Below are positions 10,332-18,361 of a DNA stretch of 36,199 bases, one piece after another. A model generated the notes under the pieces. The model was not told the origin of the DNA. It was given only the letters and a program-made list of their open reading frames with translations, and did no database searches. The position numbers and the translations under genes were made by a program. Origin of the DNA: Gammaproteobacteria bacterium (GTDB taxonomy: Bacteria > Pseudomonadota > Gammaproteobacteria > GCA-001735895); NCBI GenBank assembly GCA_030595795.1, contig JAUVCH010000031.1:1-36199 (forward strand). Reading direction: 5' to 3'. Each line of letters starts with the position of its first letter. Position 1 is the first letter of the stretch.

Positions 10332-11170
10332 CGCTTCCTCGCCATATAGGCTATCGCCTCGGTCACCATCGGCCCAGCACAGGCGCGGACACGCGACGGG
10401 ATAAACAAATGATCCTGTTCTTTCACAACCTTCTTGAGCACTGGATGACCGAGGTAGCGACTAGCGAGTGAGTTACGATTATAAACATGATTGTCGATCT
10501 GCAAAAAATCCGGCTTCGCCGCGATTACCTGCTCCAGCGAAATCTTCTTAAAACCGACAATTCCCATCTCCGCGGACAGGTTTCGGAAACCGGCGTGTTT
10601 CAACACATCATTTTCCAACGTATCGGCGCCTATCGTATAACCGTTCGGCGAATATATGATGGTGCTCTTCTCAGGTCGATCCGCATAGCGCGCCTGGATA
10701 TCGGTAATTTCCTGCTTCATTTTTGTAATTAATTTTAATGCTTTTGCCTGATTACCCGTCCACTCGCCAAATTGGGTTAGTAGCCCATAAATTTCTTCCA
10801 CGGTTTTTGGCAAAGTCACGAGCTTAACCTCATAGCCAAGCTGACGCAGAAATCGTGTCGTATCCCTGGCCGCAAAATGGCTGCCCACAATTAGATCGGG
10901 TTTAAAAGGGATAATTTCTTCTACCGACGCATTATTGAGCGGAATATCACCAACTGCATCGACCATATACGACATTTGCTGATCGGTCGACGACTGAGTT
11001 AAAGAAGCTATCTGCGATCGATCCGCGACTATTAACAGTAGCTGGTCTGTACACAAACCAATCGATACGATGCGTTGAGGAATGGGTGACTCAATGCTCT
11101 GCGCAAACCCCTTAACGGGCGACATCGCAAACAAAACTATAAGCACTATGAGTATTCGTTTTTTTCCCAT
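10328..11170 (-). CDS. Periplasmic substrate-binding protein, BtuF/FepB-like
   Basis: A 280-residue protein with a Sec signal peptide (basic MGKKR, hydrophobic ILIVLIVLFAM, probable cleavage near GFAQS, about residue 23) followed by a helical-backbone metal-chelate binding fold: RIVSIGLCTDQLLL, LTQSSTD, VEEIIPFKPDLIVG and, late, LEQVIAAKPDFLQI. I prefer the ATG at 11170 over the TTG one codon upstream. It delivers ligand to the BtuC-like permease whose gene overlaps its stop. Cobalamin, heme and ferric siderophore remain possible: there is no TonB receptor nearby, and no room for a riboswitch directly before this gene because the EamA stop lies five bases upstream. Confidence 0.85.
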   Translation of the reverse strand: MGKKRILIVLIVLFAMSPVKGFAQSIESPIPQRIVSIGLCTDQLLLIVADRSQIASLTQSSTDQQMSYMVDAVGDIPLNNASVEEIIPFKPDLIVGSHFAARDTTRFLRQLGYEVKLVTLPKTVEEIYGLLTQFGEWTGNQAKALKLITKMKQEITDIQARYADRPEKSTIIYSPNGYTIGADTLENDVLKHAGFRNLSAEMGIVGFKKISLEQVIAAKPDFLQIDNHVYNRNSLASRYLGHPVLKKVVKEQDHLFIPSRVRACAGPMVTEAIAYMARKR

Positions 11171-11174
11171 CAAC

Positions 11175-12071
11175 TTATTCCGGCAAAGCGCGCATACGCC
11201 TGTCTATCGAGGCTGATTTCATCACCCAGAGGGTGTTAATTGCCAGCGTACTGAGAATGATAGCGCCACCGATGAGCGTGTTCTGACCCAGCTCCTCGTC
11301 GAGCGCTAGCCAAACCCAGGTAGGCCCCAGAACAGATTCCAGCAACAGCATCAAGCCAACTTCTGAGGCGGGAATATACTTCGGCCCGATATACATCAAC
11401 GCTGTGGCCAGTGGCAACATATAAACCCCCATGATGATTAAATAACCCATATCCTTTTGAGTAATCGCAAAGGGTTGCGCCAACGGCAAAACGACTATAG
11501 CGGTCACTAGTCCGGCGATGGAAAACACAGGGAATACCGAAATTTCTGGTTTTCGCCTAACCACTGTAAACCCGGCTGCCAGAAAAAATGCACCCAGCAT
11601 CGCGGCAATATCCCCGTATAAAGTGGCTCCCTGACTACCCCCATCGGAGCTGATAATATAAACACCGACTGCTACCAGTGCTATCACAACCCAGGTGCGT
11701 AACTCAATCGATTCACGCAGCACGATAAAACCTATTAGCGCAGCAAAGAGCGGCGTCGTACTCAGAATAATGAGAGTATTAGCGACGCTGGTATGCGTGA
11801 TGGCCGTTATAAACGAAATCGTTCCGAAAGCATAAAGCACCACCATCAACAACCCATGTCTGCCGATGTTTTTATAGTAGGTCCAGGTTTTGTTCGGGTG
11901 CACCAGGCTGGTCAAAATCCACATACCAAACGACAGCAATATCGCCCGCCAGAAAATTAGCGTCCAGTGATCGGTTTGAATGACCCGCGTCAACAGTCCA
12001 TCGGGTGAAATAATCAGCACGCCAAGCGCAGTGATGATGACACCTTTAAGATGTTGAGAGAGGACGGGCAT
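11175..12071 (-). CDS. EamA/DMT-family transporter
   Basis: A 298-residue protein with about ten hydrophobic segments in two repeated EamA halves (first repeat ending near ALIGFIVLRES, second near LALDEELGQ). The family exports or exchanges small metabolites across the inner membrane. It is the first gene of a minus-strand run with the BtuFCD-like importer, with four bases between its stop and the binding-protein ATG, so co-transcription is likely. Whether the exporter serves the same process as the importer (for example a metal chelator) is only a suggestion from position. No clear Shine-Dalgarno precedes the ATG. Confidence 0.85.
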   Translation of the reverse strand: MPVLSQHLKGVIITALGVLIISPDGLLTRVIQTDHWTLIFWRAILLSFGMWILTSLVHPNKTWTYYKNIGRHGLLMVVLYAFGTISFITAITHTSVANTLIILSTTPLFAALIGFIVLRESIELRTWVVIALVAVGVYIISSDGGSQGATLYGDIAAMLGAFFLAAGFTVVRRKPEISVFPVFSIAGLVTAIVVLPLAQPFAITQKDMGYLIIMGVYMLPLATALMYIGPKYIPASEVGLMLLLESVLGPTWVWLALDEELGQNTLIGGAIILSTLAINTLWVMKSASIDRRMRALPE

Positions 12072-12212
12072 AGGACGAAACTAGCAAATTAATACCAGCA
12101 CGCAGCCTATCAGAGAACGTGCACGAATAAAGCTATATTCTTGCCATAAACAGCCATTGCGCCTGAGGAGTTTTAAGCGCAGTATCCAGCCAGTCATTTA
12201 TAAATTAGGTTC

Positions 12213-13022
12213 ATGATGCGAAATGCAAGCCTACCCATGTATGCAATTCCTGAAATTAGCAAGGCATATTCATCCTTATGGCGAGGCATAGCAAAATATC
12301 TCAGCCTGGAAGGCGTCAAAGAAGTACCTACTAAACTGCAATTTGATCGATCTGTGGCTGATTTATGGTCCGATCCAGATTTACTGTTTAGCCAGTGTTG
12401 TGGCTACGACGTCGTGGGTCGATACCGGAACACCCTGGTTCCATTTGCTGTTCCGCGTTACGAAATAAATGATTGCGAAGGCAGCGAATACTCTAGTCTG
12501 ATCGTGGTAAACGAGAATTGCCAGTTCGATAATGTTCTGGATATGCGTAATACTATTGTCACCGTGAATGGCACAGAATCCCACTCTGGCATGAGTTCGC
12601 TACGCCATTTAGTTGCCCCGAGAAATGAGAATGGACGCTTCTTTAAACAGGTCAAGCTGAGTGGTAGCCACATCGAAAGCTTAAGAATGATTCGCCACAA
12701 GGAAGCCGATGTTGCCGCTATCGATTGCGTTACCTACGCTTTTTTGGCGGCCTATCGCCCCGAAGCACTCGATGCGACACGCGTTCTAGGCCGTACCTAC
12801 CACGCGCCTGCGCCTCCGTTTGTTACTCACAGCTGCCTCGGACTCGACCTTGTCCGCCGTATCAGGACGGCTATATTTCGCGCCTTCGACGATATCTCAC
12901 TGGCCCCGGTACGCCACGTATTATTTCTAAAAGGCATCTCAGCGGTGGATATCGAGGCTTACCAGAAGGTCACCGATTTTGAGCATCGCGCTATTGAACT
13001 GGGTTACCCGGTTCTACGATGA
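12213..13022 (+). CDS. PhnD/SsuA-like substrate-binding domain protein without signal peptide
   Basis: A 269-residue protein resembling phosphate/phosphonate-type periplasmic binding proteins (PhnD-like): a SVADLWSDPDLLFSQCCGYD stretch, a VTVNGTESHSGMSSLRH ligand-loop-like segment near residue 115, and a later HKEADVAAIDCVTYAFL block. The N-terminus (MMRNASLPMYAIPEI) goes straight into the domain with no hydrophobic leader, so the protein appears cytoplasmic, or an upstream start was lost. No ABC permease or ATPase of the phosphonate type is adjacent. It is transcribed divergently from the EamA operon. Family membership is moderately sure; ligand and role are unknown. The start could be 12213 or 12216. 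Confidence 0.7.
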   Translation: MMRNASLPMYAIPEISKAYSSLWRGIAKYLSLEGVKEVPTKLQFDRSVADLWSDPDLLFSQCCGYDVVGRYRNTLVPFAVPRYEINDCEGSEYSSLIVVNENCQFDNVLDMRNTIVTVNGTESHSGMSSLRHLVAPRNENGRFFKQVKLSGSHIESLRMIRHKEADVAAIDCVTYAFLAAYRPEALDATRVLGRTYHAPAPPFVTHSCLGLDLVRRIRTAIFRAFDDISLAPVRHVLFLKGISAVDIEAYQKVTDFEHRAIELGYPVLR

Positions 13023-13128
13023 CAGGGCTGCCGATGTGACTAGTTTCACAATTCTCCCTCAGCGGCTTGAATATGAGAAATTCGAGGCTTACCATGACCA
13101 CTTGCCTATATAGCCGAGCTATTCAATT

Positions 13129-13644
13129 ATGAGTCACTTCAAAATACTAAAACCTGCAAAGCTTTTTTTGATGACAGGTATCCTCTGGATAGGGTTTTCA
13201 GCAAACCCCGACACTAACGATCTTCTACAATTCGGCTCCCATGTCGAAGCGGCCGCTGGTGGTAACGGAGGCGGAAATGGTGGTGGAAATGGTGGCGGAA
13301 ACGGTGCAGGTAATGGCAAAGGCGGCGACAATGGAAAAGGCCAGGCCGGTCGAGACAGTAACCCTGGTCAGACAGCATCCGCTGACGCCAAAGCCCAAAA
13401 AGATGGCAGTTTACATTCCGATCTTGGAGCCCTCAATTCACTGTCCCGTAGTCTCCAGGGCTTACTCAACAGTAACGACGAAAAAATGGATGATTACCGT
13501 GATGCAGTAACTGAAGGAGCATCTCTGGATGATACTGGTTGGACGGATGCAATGATTGGCTGGATTGACAGCCGGATAGATTCTCTTACCAATGCCTTCG
13601 AGGAATCAACCCAGACTGAAGGGGCTAAATCGAGTAGCGATTAG
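13129..13644 (+). CDS. Secreted Gly/Asn-repeat protein, function unknown
   Basis: A 171-residue protein I do not recognise. It has an N-terminal hydrophobic leader (about residues 10-24, LFLMTGILWIGFSA) suited to Sec export, then a low-complexity GGGN repeat and GKG-rich tract (residues 44-75), then a polar, acidic C-terminal half (100-171) that looks helical, with evenly spaced hydrophobic residues (LNSLSRSLQGLL, DSRIDSLTNAF). The composition suggests a flexible linker before a small helical domain, periplasmic or extracellular. It is 106 bases downstream of the PhnD-like gene on the same strand and convergent with the cyanophycin genes. No cysteines or catalytic motifs are seen. Confidence 0.7.
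   Translation: MSHFKILKPAKLFLMTGILWIGFSANPDTNDLLQFGSHVEAAAGGNGGGNGGGNGGGNGAGNGKGGDNGKGQAGRDSNPGQTASADAKAQKDGSLHSDLGALNSLSRSLQGLLNSNDEKMDDYRDAVTEGASLDDTGWTDAMIGWIDSRIDSLTNAFEESTQTEGAKSSSD
13267..13314 (+). repeat. Four 12-bp tandem repeats encoding Gly-Gly-Gly-Asn
   Basis: Four in-frame 12-base units (13267, 13279, 13291, 13303) encode GGGN, GGGN, GGGN and GAGN. Third positions differ between units, so the repeat is kept at the protein level rather than being a fresh DNA expansion. It forms the low-complexity linker of the secreted protein. Confidence 0.8.
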
Positions 13645-13676
13645 CCATCAGATATTAATTTCAGAGCCGGAACCAG

Positions 13677-15395
13677 TCACAGATTAGCATTAACATAATC
13701 AATCACTTCATCCCGCTCGGATAAAACCAGAAACAACCCCAGGTCACCGGCCTGCATTTGTGACAGTGCAAGTATCACCCCTGCGAGGGGTGAGGCGGCG
13801 GACTTGATCTGGTTTTCTGAAAGCCCCGCATTAACACAGGCCTGTTTCATAATTTCACTGACCTCTCCCGGTTCCCGGCCTCGCAAATAAGCAGCGACTT
13901 CGGCAATGACTACCGTATCCGGATGAAGCGAGCAAACGCCAGTCGCAATGGCCGCAATTTCCTCATCAGAGCGATCACCGGCCGAGCCGAATAAAGCCCA
14001 CTTCTGTCTGGCTGGGATGCGACAGACTGTATCGGCTACGGCCGCAACGCTATGCGCATTGTGGGCAAAATCGATAATCACGCGCGCGCCATTGTTTAAC
14101 TCGAAACTGTTCAGCCGACCCGGGTTATCGCGCTCGTCGCTATTAAACCGAGTCAGGCCATGCCTGATTTGTTCGATCGAATAACCCATCGCTACGGCGA
14201 CACCCACGGCACCGAGTGCATTACTGACGTTATGTCGGGCAGCACCACCCATAGTCATCGGAATAGCTTCGATTGCGCAGACTATCTGTGAGGTAAGCCC
14301 ATCAAAGTAGATAATATTAACCCCTTCGACAAAACAACAGAGTCCCTGTTGAGCGATTTGTTTTTGAATTATAGGATTTACTTTATCGAGACTAAACCAA
14401 CACAGATGCTTCTGATCCAACGATGCCATAAAAGCCACAATCCCGGCATCATCCGCATTGGTGACCAGCACACCATCGTCTGATAGCGCTTTCCTCACCA
14501 CAAATTTGGTTTCTATTAACGCTTCGAGGGTATTCACGCCGTATTGACCGAGATGATCTCTATCGACATTAGTGACCAAAGCGGCGCTGGCCCGACGTAA
14601 TGGTAGGCCTCGGCGCAAAATTCCACCGCGCGCGACTTCCAGGAACGCGGCCTGTAATCGCTTATCACGTAATAATAAACGCGCGCCACCCGGCCCGGAA
14701 TAATCGCCGGCGTCGATGACATCATCGCCAACGCGAACGAAATCGGTCGATGTCACGCCGGAAACCTTGCCAGCGGCTTTGGCGATGCCATCTAAAAGAC
14801 GCACACTGGTGGATTTGCCATTGGTGCCGGTGATCAGGGCGAGTGGTAAATCGTAAATTGACGTCCAGTCGATTTGATCGACATCGGGAATTGATTTGAC
14901 CGGCCAGCTAAGACTACCTATGCCATGTCCGACCGAGACAATTTCGTCATCGGCGAGATAATCGACGCCCTGTAAAATTGCCGATTGTTGCAAAGACCTA
15001 AGCGCGGGATTGAGCTCGTCTAGCATTTCACGGCGGATAGCCTCCAGTAGTTCAGCTTCATTTTGGGGGGCAACTTTGAGCAATTCACAAACGCAGAAAT
15101 ACCAGGCTGTTTCCAGCACCCGTGTCGCGACATAGAGCTGATCGATTTCGGCAGCAATCACCAGGTTGAAGCCATTTTCGAAGCGCCGATGGTTTAGCTC
15201 AGGATTTGGCCAGTCGACCTTTTCCAGCAATAGATTAATCTGCCGATACCAGCATTCGAGCACGGTATCCATATCCATGTCTTCGATGAGCACATCGAGT
15301 ATCGCTCCGCTTTTATCCCAGATCAGCGAAGGCCCAGTCAGGCGTCGGCAGTCATCGAGTACCAATCGAGTCGATTCAGGATGAGGAATTTCCAT
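13677..15395 (-). CDS. Cyanophycin synthetase-like Mur ligase lacking the ATP-grasp domain (CphA2-like paralogue)
   Basis: The 572-residue protein aligns by eye with the C-terminal half of the adjacent CphA: P-loop ITGTNGKST (188-196), then GVTSTD, EVARGGILRRGL, VTNVDRDHLG, NADD, a HNVSNALGA block, IIDFAHN and GSAGDRSDEEI. These are Mur-ligase ATP-binding and domain-3 motifs. The first 180 residues contain no ATP-grasp and only a trace of a CphA-like N-region (SVGHGIGSLSWP). So it has one predicted ATP-dependent ligase site, not two. It follows cphA by 8 bases on the same strand. By family and position it should form one bond of cyanophycin or re-ligate beta-Asp-Arg, as reported for cyanobacterial CphA2; the exact reaction is an inference. 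Confidence 0.85.
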   Translation of the reverse strand: MEIPHPESTRLVLDDCRRLTGPSLIWDKSGAILDVLIEDMDMDTVLECWYRQINLLLEKVDWPNPELNHRRFENGFNLVIAAEIDQLYVATRVLETAWYFCVCELLKVAPQNEAELLEAIRREMLDELNPALRSLQQSAILQGVDYLADDEIVSVGHGIGSLSWPVKSIPDVDQIDWTSIYDLPLALITGTNGKSTSVRLLDGIAKAAGKVSGVTSTDFVRVGDDVIDAGDYSGPGGARLLLRDKRLQAAFLEVARGGILRRGLPLRRASAALVTNVDRDHLGQYGVNTLEALIETKFVVRKALSDDGVLVTNADDAGIVAFMASLDQKHLCWFSLDKVNPIIQKQIAQQGLCCFVEGVNIIYFDGLTSQIVCAIEAIPMTMGGAARHNVSNALGAVGVAVAMGYSIEQIRHGLTRFNSDERDNPGRLNSFELNNGARVIIDFAHNAHSVAAVADTVCRIPARQKWALFGSAGDRSDEEIAAIATGVCSLHPDTVVIAEVAAYLRGREPGEVSEIMKQACVNAGLSENQIKSAASPLAGVILALSQMQAGDLGLFLVLSERDEVIDYVNANL

Positions 15396-15403
15396 CGGTG
15401 ATT

Positions 15404-18208
15404 TTAATCTGCATCTTCCGGTTCTGTACTCGCCAGTCGCACACCGCGTTCGTCGATAATCAGTTCTTCATCCTGATCGAGCACATATCGCCTGGCTCTT
15501 TCTGGCACGAAAACCTTGGTGCCAGGAATAGTTTTCTTGCCTTCCTCTTTGTCGCTATTGAGATTGATAATCTGCTTCCAGGTGCGCTGCAAGTCATCAG
15601 CCGTAATGACAATCAAATCGCCTTCTTCACCCATCGCCAACGCATGATCAACCGCAGGTTCTTCATCCGCAATTACAGTTATATTAGCCTCGTCAACACC
15701 TTTTTCGGTCAGATATTGACGCAGTAACTGAGGAATCTCATCGTGCCTGCGGCCACGACGATTTTTATCGGCCTTGCAAACAAAATGAGTAAACTGCGGC
15801 AGGCAGGCTTCGACCGATTCTCGTATGTCTTCGTCACGTCTGTCTCCCGGAGCCGAGATCACCAGGATACTCCGACCTGAAGGTTCGAGCCGCTCAGCAA
15901 GCTCGGCCATCGCCCGGAATCCCGCCGGATTATGCGCGTAATCGAGTATGACCTTAAACGGATGCTCGTTATAGATATTGGTACGCCCAGGACTCTGAAA
16001 GAACGAAGTATCGAAAGTGCGCAAGCCATTGCGAATTTCATCCAGATCCTTGCCAAAACTATAGGCCATGGCAGCGGCAAACATCGCGTTTTGCACGTTA
16101 TGCATAGCCTTGCCTTCGATGGTTGCTGGGATTAAATGCGACCAGAGTAGTGGTATATGTGCACCGTTATCGTAAATCGTAATCATGTCGCCGTTGATAC
16201 CCTTTTCTAGTACCAGGGCGCGACCATTGGCGCGAATGTGCTCGCGTACCAGACCATGGGTCGAATCCATAGTGATATAACACAGATGTTTGGCGCGACA
16301 ATTGTCGGCCATCTTCAGGCAGAGTTTGTCGTCGGCATTCAGCACTGCAGTATCGTTGGCGATACGCACCACGGTTTCTTTCACCCGCGCGAGTTGCTCC
16401 AAAGTCTCGATGCCACCCAGGCCCATATGATCGGCCGAAATATTGATACAGGCGGCGACGTCGCATTCGGTATAACCGAGGCCCGCGCGTAAAATACCAC
16501 CACGTGCGGTTTCCAGCACAGCAAAATCGATGGTTGGATCGCGCAAAACAATCTGCGCCGATTGCGGGCCGGTCATATCACCCTTAACCGTGACACGACC
16601 ATCGACTTGAATGCCACCGGTCGAAGTCATACCAACGACATTGCCACTGGTTTTCAGGATGTGGGTTAGCATACGGGTGGTGGTAGTTTTACCGTTAGTA
16701 CCAGTGATTGCAGCCACCGGAATTCGAGCGGGTGTACCCGGCGGATAAAGCATATCCAGCACCTTGCCCGCGACATCCCGTGGCTCGCCTTCACTCGGTG
16801 CCACGTGCATGCGAAAACCTGGCCCGGCATTCACCTCGACGATGGCTCCGCCGACATCTTTATAAGAATGGGTGATATCGTCAGTAAGAAAATCGACGCC
16901 ACCGATATCGAGGCCAACCGCACGCACCGCCCGAATCGCCATTTCACGATTATCAGGATGAACCACATCGGTTAAATCTATCGCGGTGCCGCCAGTTGAC
17001 AGGTTTGCGGTAGAACGTAGGAAAAACTGTTCGCCTTTTTTCAGCACCGTGTCTTCGTTATAACCCGCTTCTTTCATCAAGTCGTTTGCTGGCTTATCGA
17101 TCTCTAGTCTGGTCAAAACTTTTTCGTGGCCGATGCCGCGGCGCGGGTCGGAATTAACGATATCGATTAACGCGGCAATCGACGATTTACCATCACCGAT
17201 CACATGCCCAGGTACTCGCTTGGCAACCGCGACTAACTCGTTGTTAATCACCAGCATGCGATGGTCGTAACCGGTGACGAAACTCTCCGCCAGTATCGAA
17301 CGCGACCGGCCTTGCTCTTTGGCGAAATGGAAGGCCTCACGCACCTGCTCGTCGGCGGTTAAATTAATACTAATACCACGCCCATGGTTAGCGTCCAGCG
17401 GTTTGATCACTATCGGATAGCCAATTTTTCTCGCAGCAACGACTGCGCCATCTTCTGTGCTGAACATCATCTGACGAGGTACTGGTAAACCCATGTCCTT
17501 AAGCAGACTATGCGTACCTTCTTTGTCACTCGCCAGTGAAGTCGCAATGGTGCCGGTATCGCTGGTCACAGTAGCCTGAATTCTTTTCTGGTATTTGCCA
17601 TGACCAAACTGCACCAGGCTGTAATCATTGAGACGCAGCCAGGGAATGTCACGCTCGACGGCGGCATCGACTAACGACTGAGTACTTGGTCCAAATTCAC
17701 GGCGTTGCGCGCGGTGCACGAAGTCCTCAAGCTCGCTTTCGAAATCAAAACTGTCGTCAATCTCGTAATCGATCTTGCCTTGTAGCTTTTTCGGCAACAA
17801 ATGCATTAACAGACGAAGCGCCAGGTGACCAGCCTCGACTCCAACATCACGCTGCTTATAGGCATATACCATGTTGTACATGCCTTTTTCGCCGGTAGTA
17901 CGGGTACGGCCGAATGACACACCAGACCCGGCAATGTTTTGAATTTCGAGTGCGACATGCTCCATGATATGTCCCATCCAGGTGCCCTCGTCTTCGGTTA
18001 GACGACGAATGAAACCACCCGCTACTCGGTAAGAACAGCCATGCTCGGTCAGACTTGGAAGCGCCTTTTGCAATCCGCGAGTAAAGCCTTTGCCGCATTT
18101 AACCGAAGGCCAGTCCACCAGCACACCGATATCCAGCACCATACGGATGACCGGAAAATTAGCGTAAATACTGGGGCCGACATAGACATTGGTTGCGGTT
18201 ATTTTCAT
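15404..18208 (-). CDS. cphA: Cyanophycin synthetase
   Basis: The 934-residue protein has the three-part CphA layout: an N-domain (1-160) with GHIMEHVALEIQ at 79-90, the region described as a primer-generating hydrolase site in studied CphA1; an ATP-grasp domain (220-490) with YPIVIKPLDANHGRG, GHVIGDGKSS and VEVNAGPG (457-464); and a Mur-ligase domain from 498 with P-loop GTNGKT, ETARGGILRAGL and DYAHNPAG. It adds Asp to the backbone and Arg to its side chain, making the cytoplasmic polymer multi-L-arginyl-poly-L-aspartate. CAGGAT precedes the ATG. A charged C-terminal tail of about 50 residues makes it longer than many homologues. It probably forms an operon with the downstream Mur-ligase paralogue. 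Confidence 0.96.
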   Translation of the reverse strand: MKITATNVYVGPSIYANFPVIRMVLDIGVLVDWPSVKCGKGFTRGLQKALPSLTEHGCSYRVAGGFIRRLTEDEGTWMGHIMEHVALEIQNIAGSGVSFGRTRTTGEKGMYNMVYAYKQRDVGVEAGHLALRLLMHLLPKKLQGKIDYEIDDSFDFESELEDFVHRAQRREFGPSTQSLVDAAVERDIPWLRLNDYSLVQFGHGKYQKRIQATVTSDTGTIATSLASDKEGTHSLLKDMGLPVPRQMMFSTEDGAVVAARKIGYPIVIKPLDANHGRGISINLTADEQVREAFHFAKEQGRSRSILAESFVTGYDHRMLVINNELVAVAKRVPGHVIGDGKSSIAALIDIVNSDPRRGIGHEKVLTRLEIDKPANDLMKEAGYNEDTVLKKGEQFFLRSTANLSTGGTAIDLTDVVHPDNREMAIRAVRAVGLDIGGVDFLTDDITHSYKDVGGAIVEVNAGPGFRMHVAPSEGEPRDVAGKVLDMLYPPGTPARIPVAAITGTNGKTTTTRMLTHILKTSGNVVGMTSTGGIQVDGRVTVKGDMTGPQSAQIVLRDPTIDFAVLETARGGILRAGLGYTECDVAACINISADHMGLGGIETLEQLARVKETVVRIANDTAVLNADDKLCLKMADNCRAKHLCYITMDSTHGLVREHIRANGRALVLEKGINGDMITIYDNGAHIPLLWSHLIPATIEGKAMHNVQNAMFAAAMAYSFGKDLDEIRNGLRTFDTSFFQSPGRTNIYNEHPFKVILDYAHNPAGFRAMAELAERLEPSGRSILVISAPGDRRDEDIRESVEACLPQFTHFVCKADKNRRGRRHDEIPQLLRQYLTEKGVDEANITVIADEEPAVDHALAMGEEGDLIVITADDLQRTWKQIINLNSDKEEGKKTIPGTKVFVPERARRYVLDQDEELIIDERGVRLASTEPEDAD

Positions 18209-18234
18209 CGATAATTATCCTGTGGTTTATAGTT

Positions 18235-18266
18235 AAACCATTTAATTACTGATGAATTAATGGTTT
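18235..18266. repeat. AT-rich inverted repeat upstream of cphA
   Basis: AAACCATTTAATT (18235-18247) faces AATTAATGGTTT (18255-18266), a 12-bp palindrome with one bulged T and a 7-base centre. It lies 27 bases upstream of the cphA ATG and about 100 bases after the hipA stop. It could be an operator for cphA or a weak terminator for hipBA; the lack of a U-run argues against a strong terminator. Confidence 0.45.
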
Positions 18267-18361
18267 TCTCCAGAGAGTACACGAAGAGTACCGAGTATGA
18301 AATCACTTATGCTTATGGGGCTTGTCAGGTTATTAAAGCCGCGCCCAAAGTCTACTTAATC

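Noticed and set aside
11175..12212. Cobalamin riboswitch for the BtuFCD-like genes
   Set aside because: Upstream of the operon I see no B12-box-like conserved core, and the 141-base gap to the divergent gene is shorter than a typical cobalamin riboswitch plus promoter.
18209..18361. Attachment-site or target-site duplication flanking the hipBA-HigA insert
   Set aside because: I compared this gap by eye with 21406-21453 and 21751-21772 and found no shared direct repeat of useful length.
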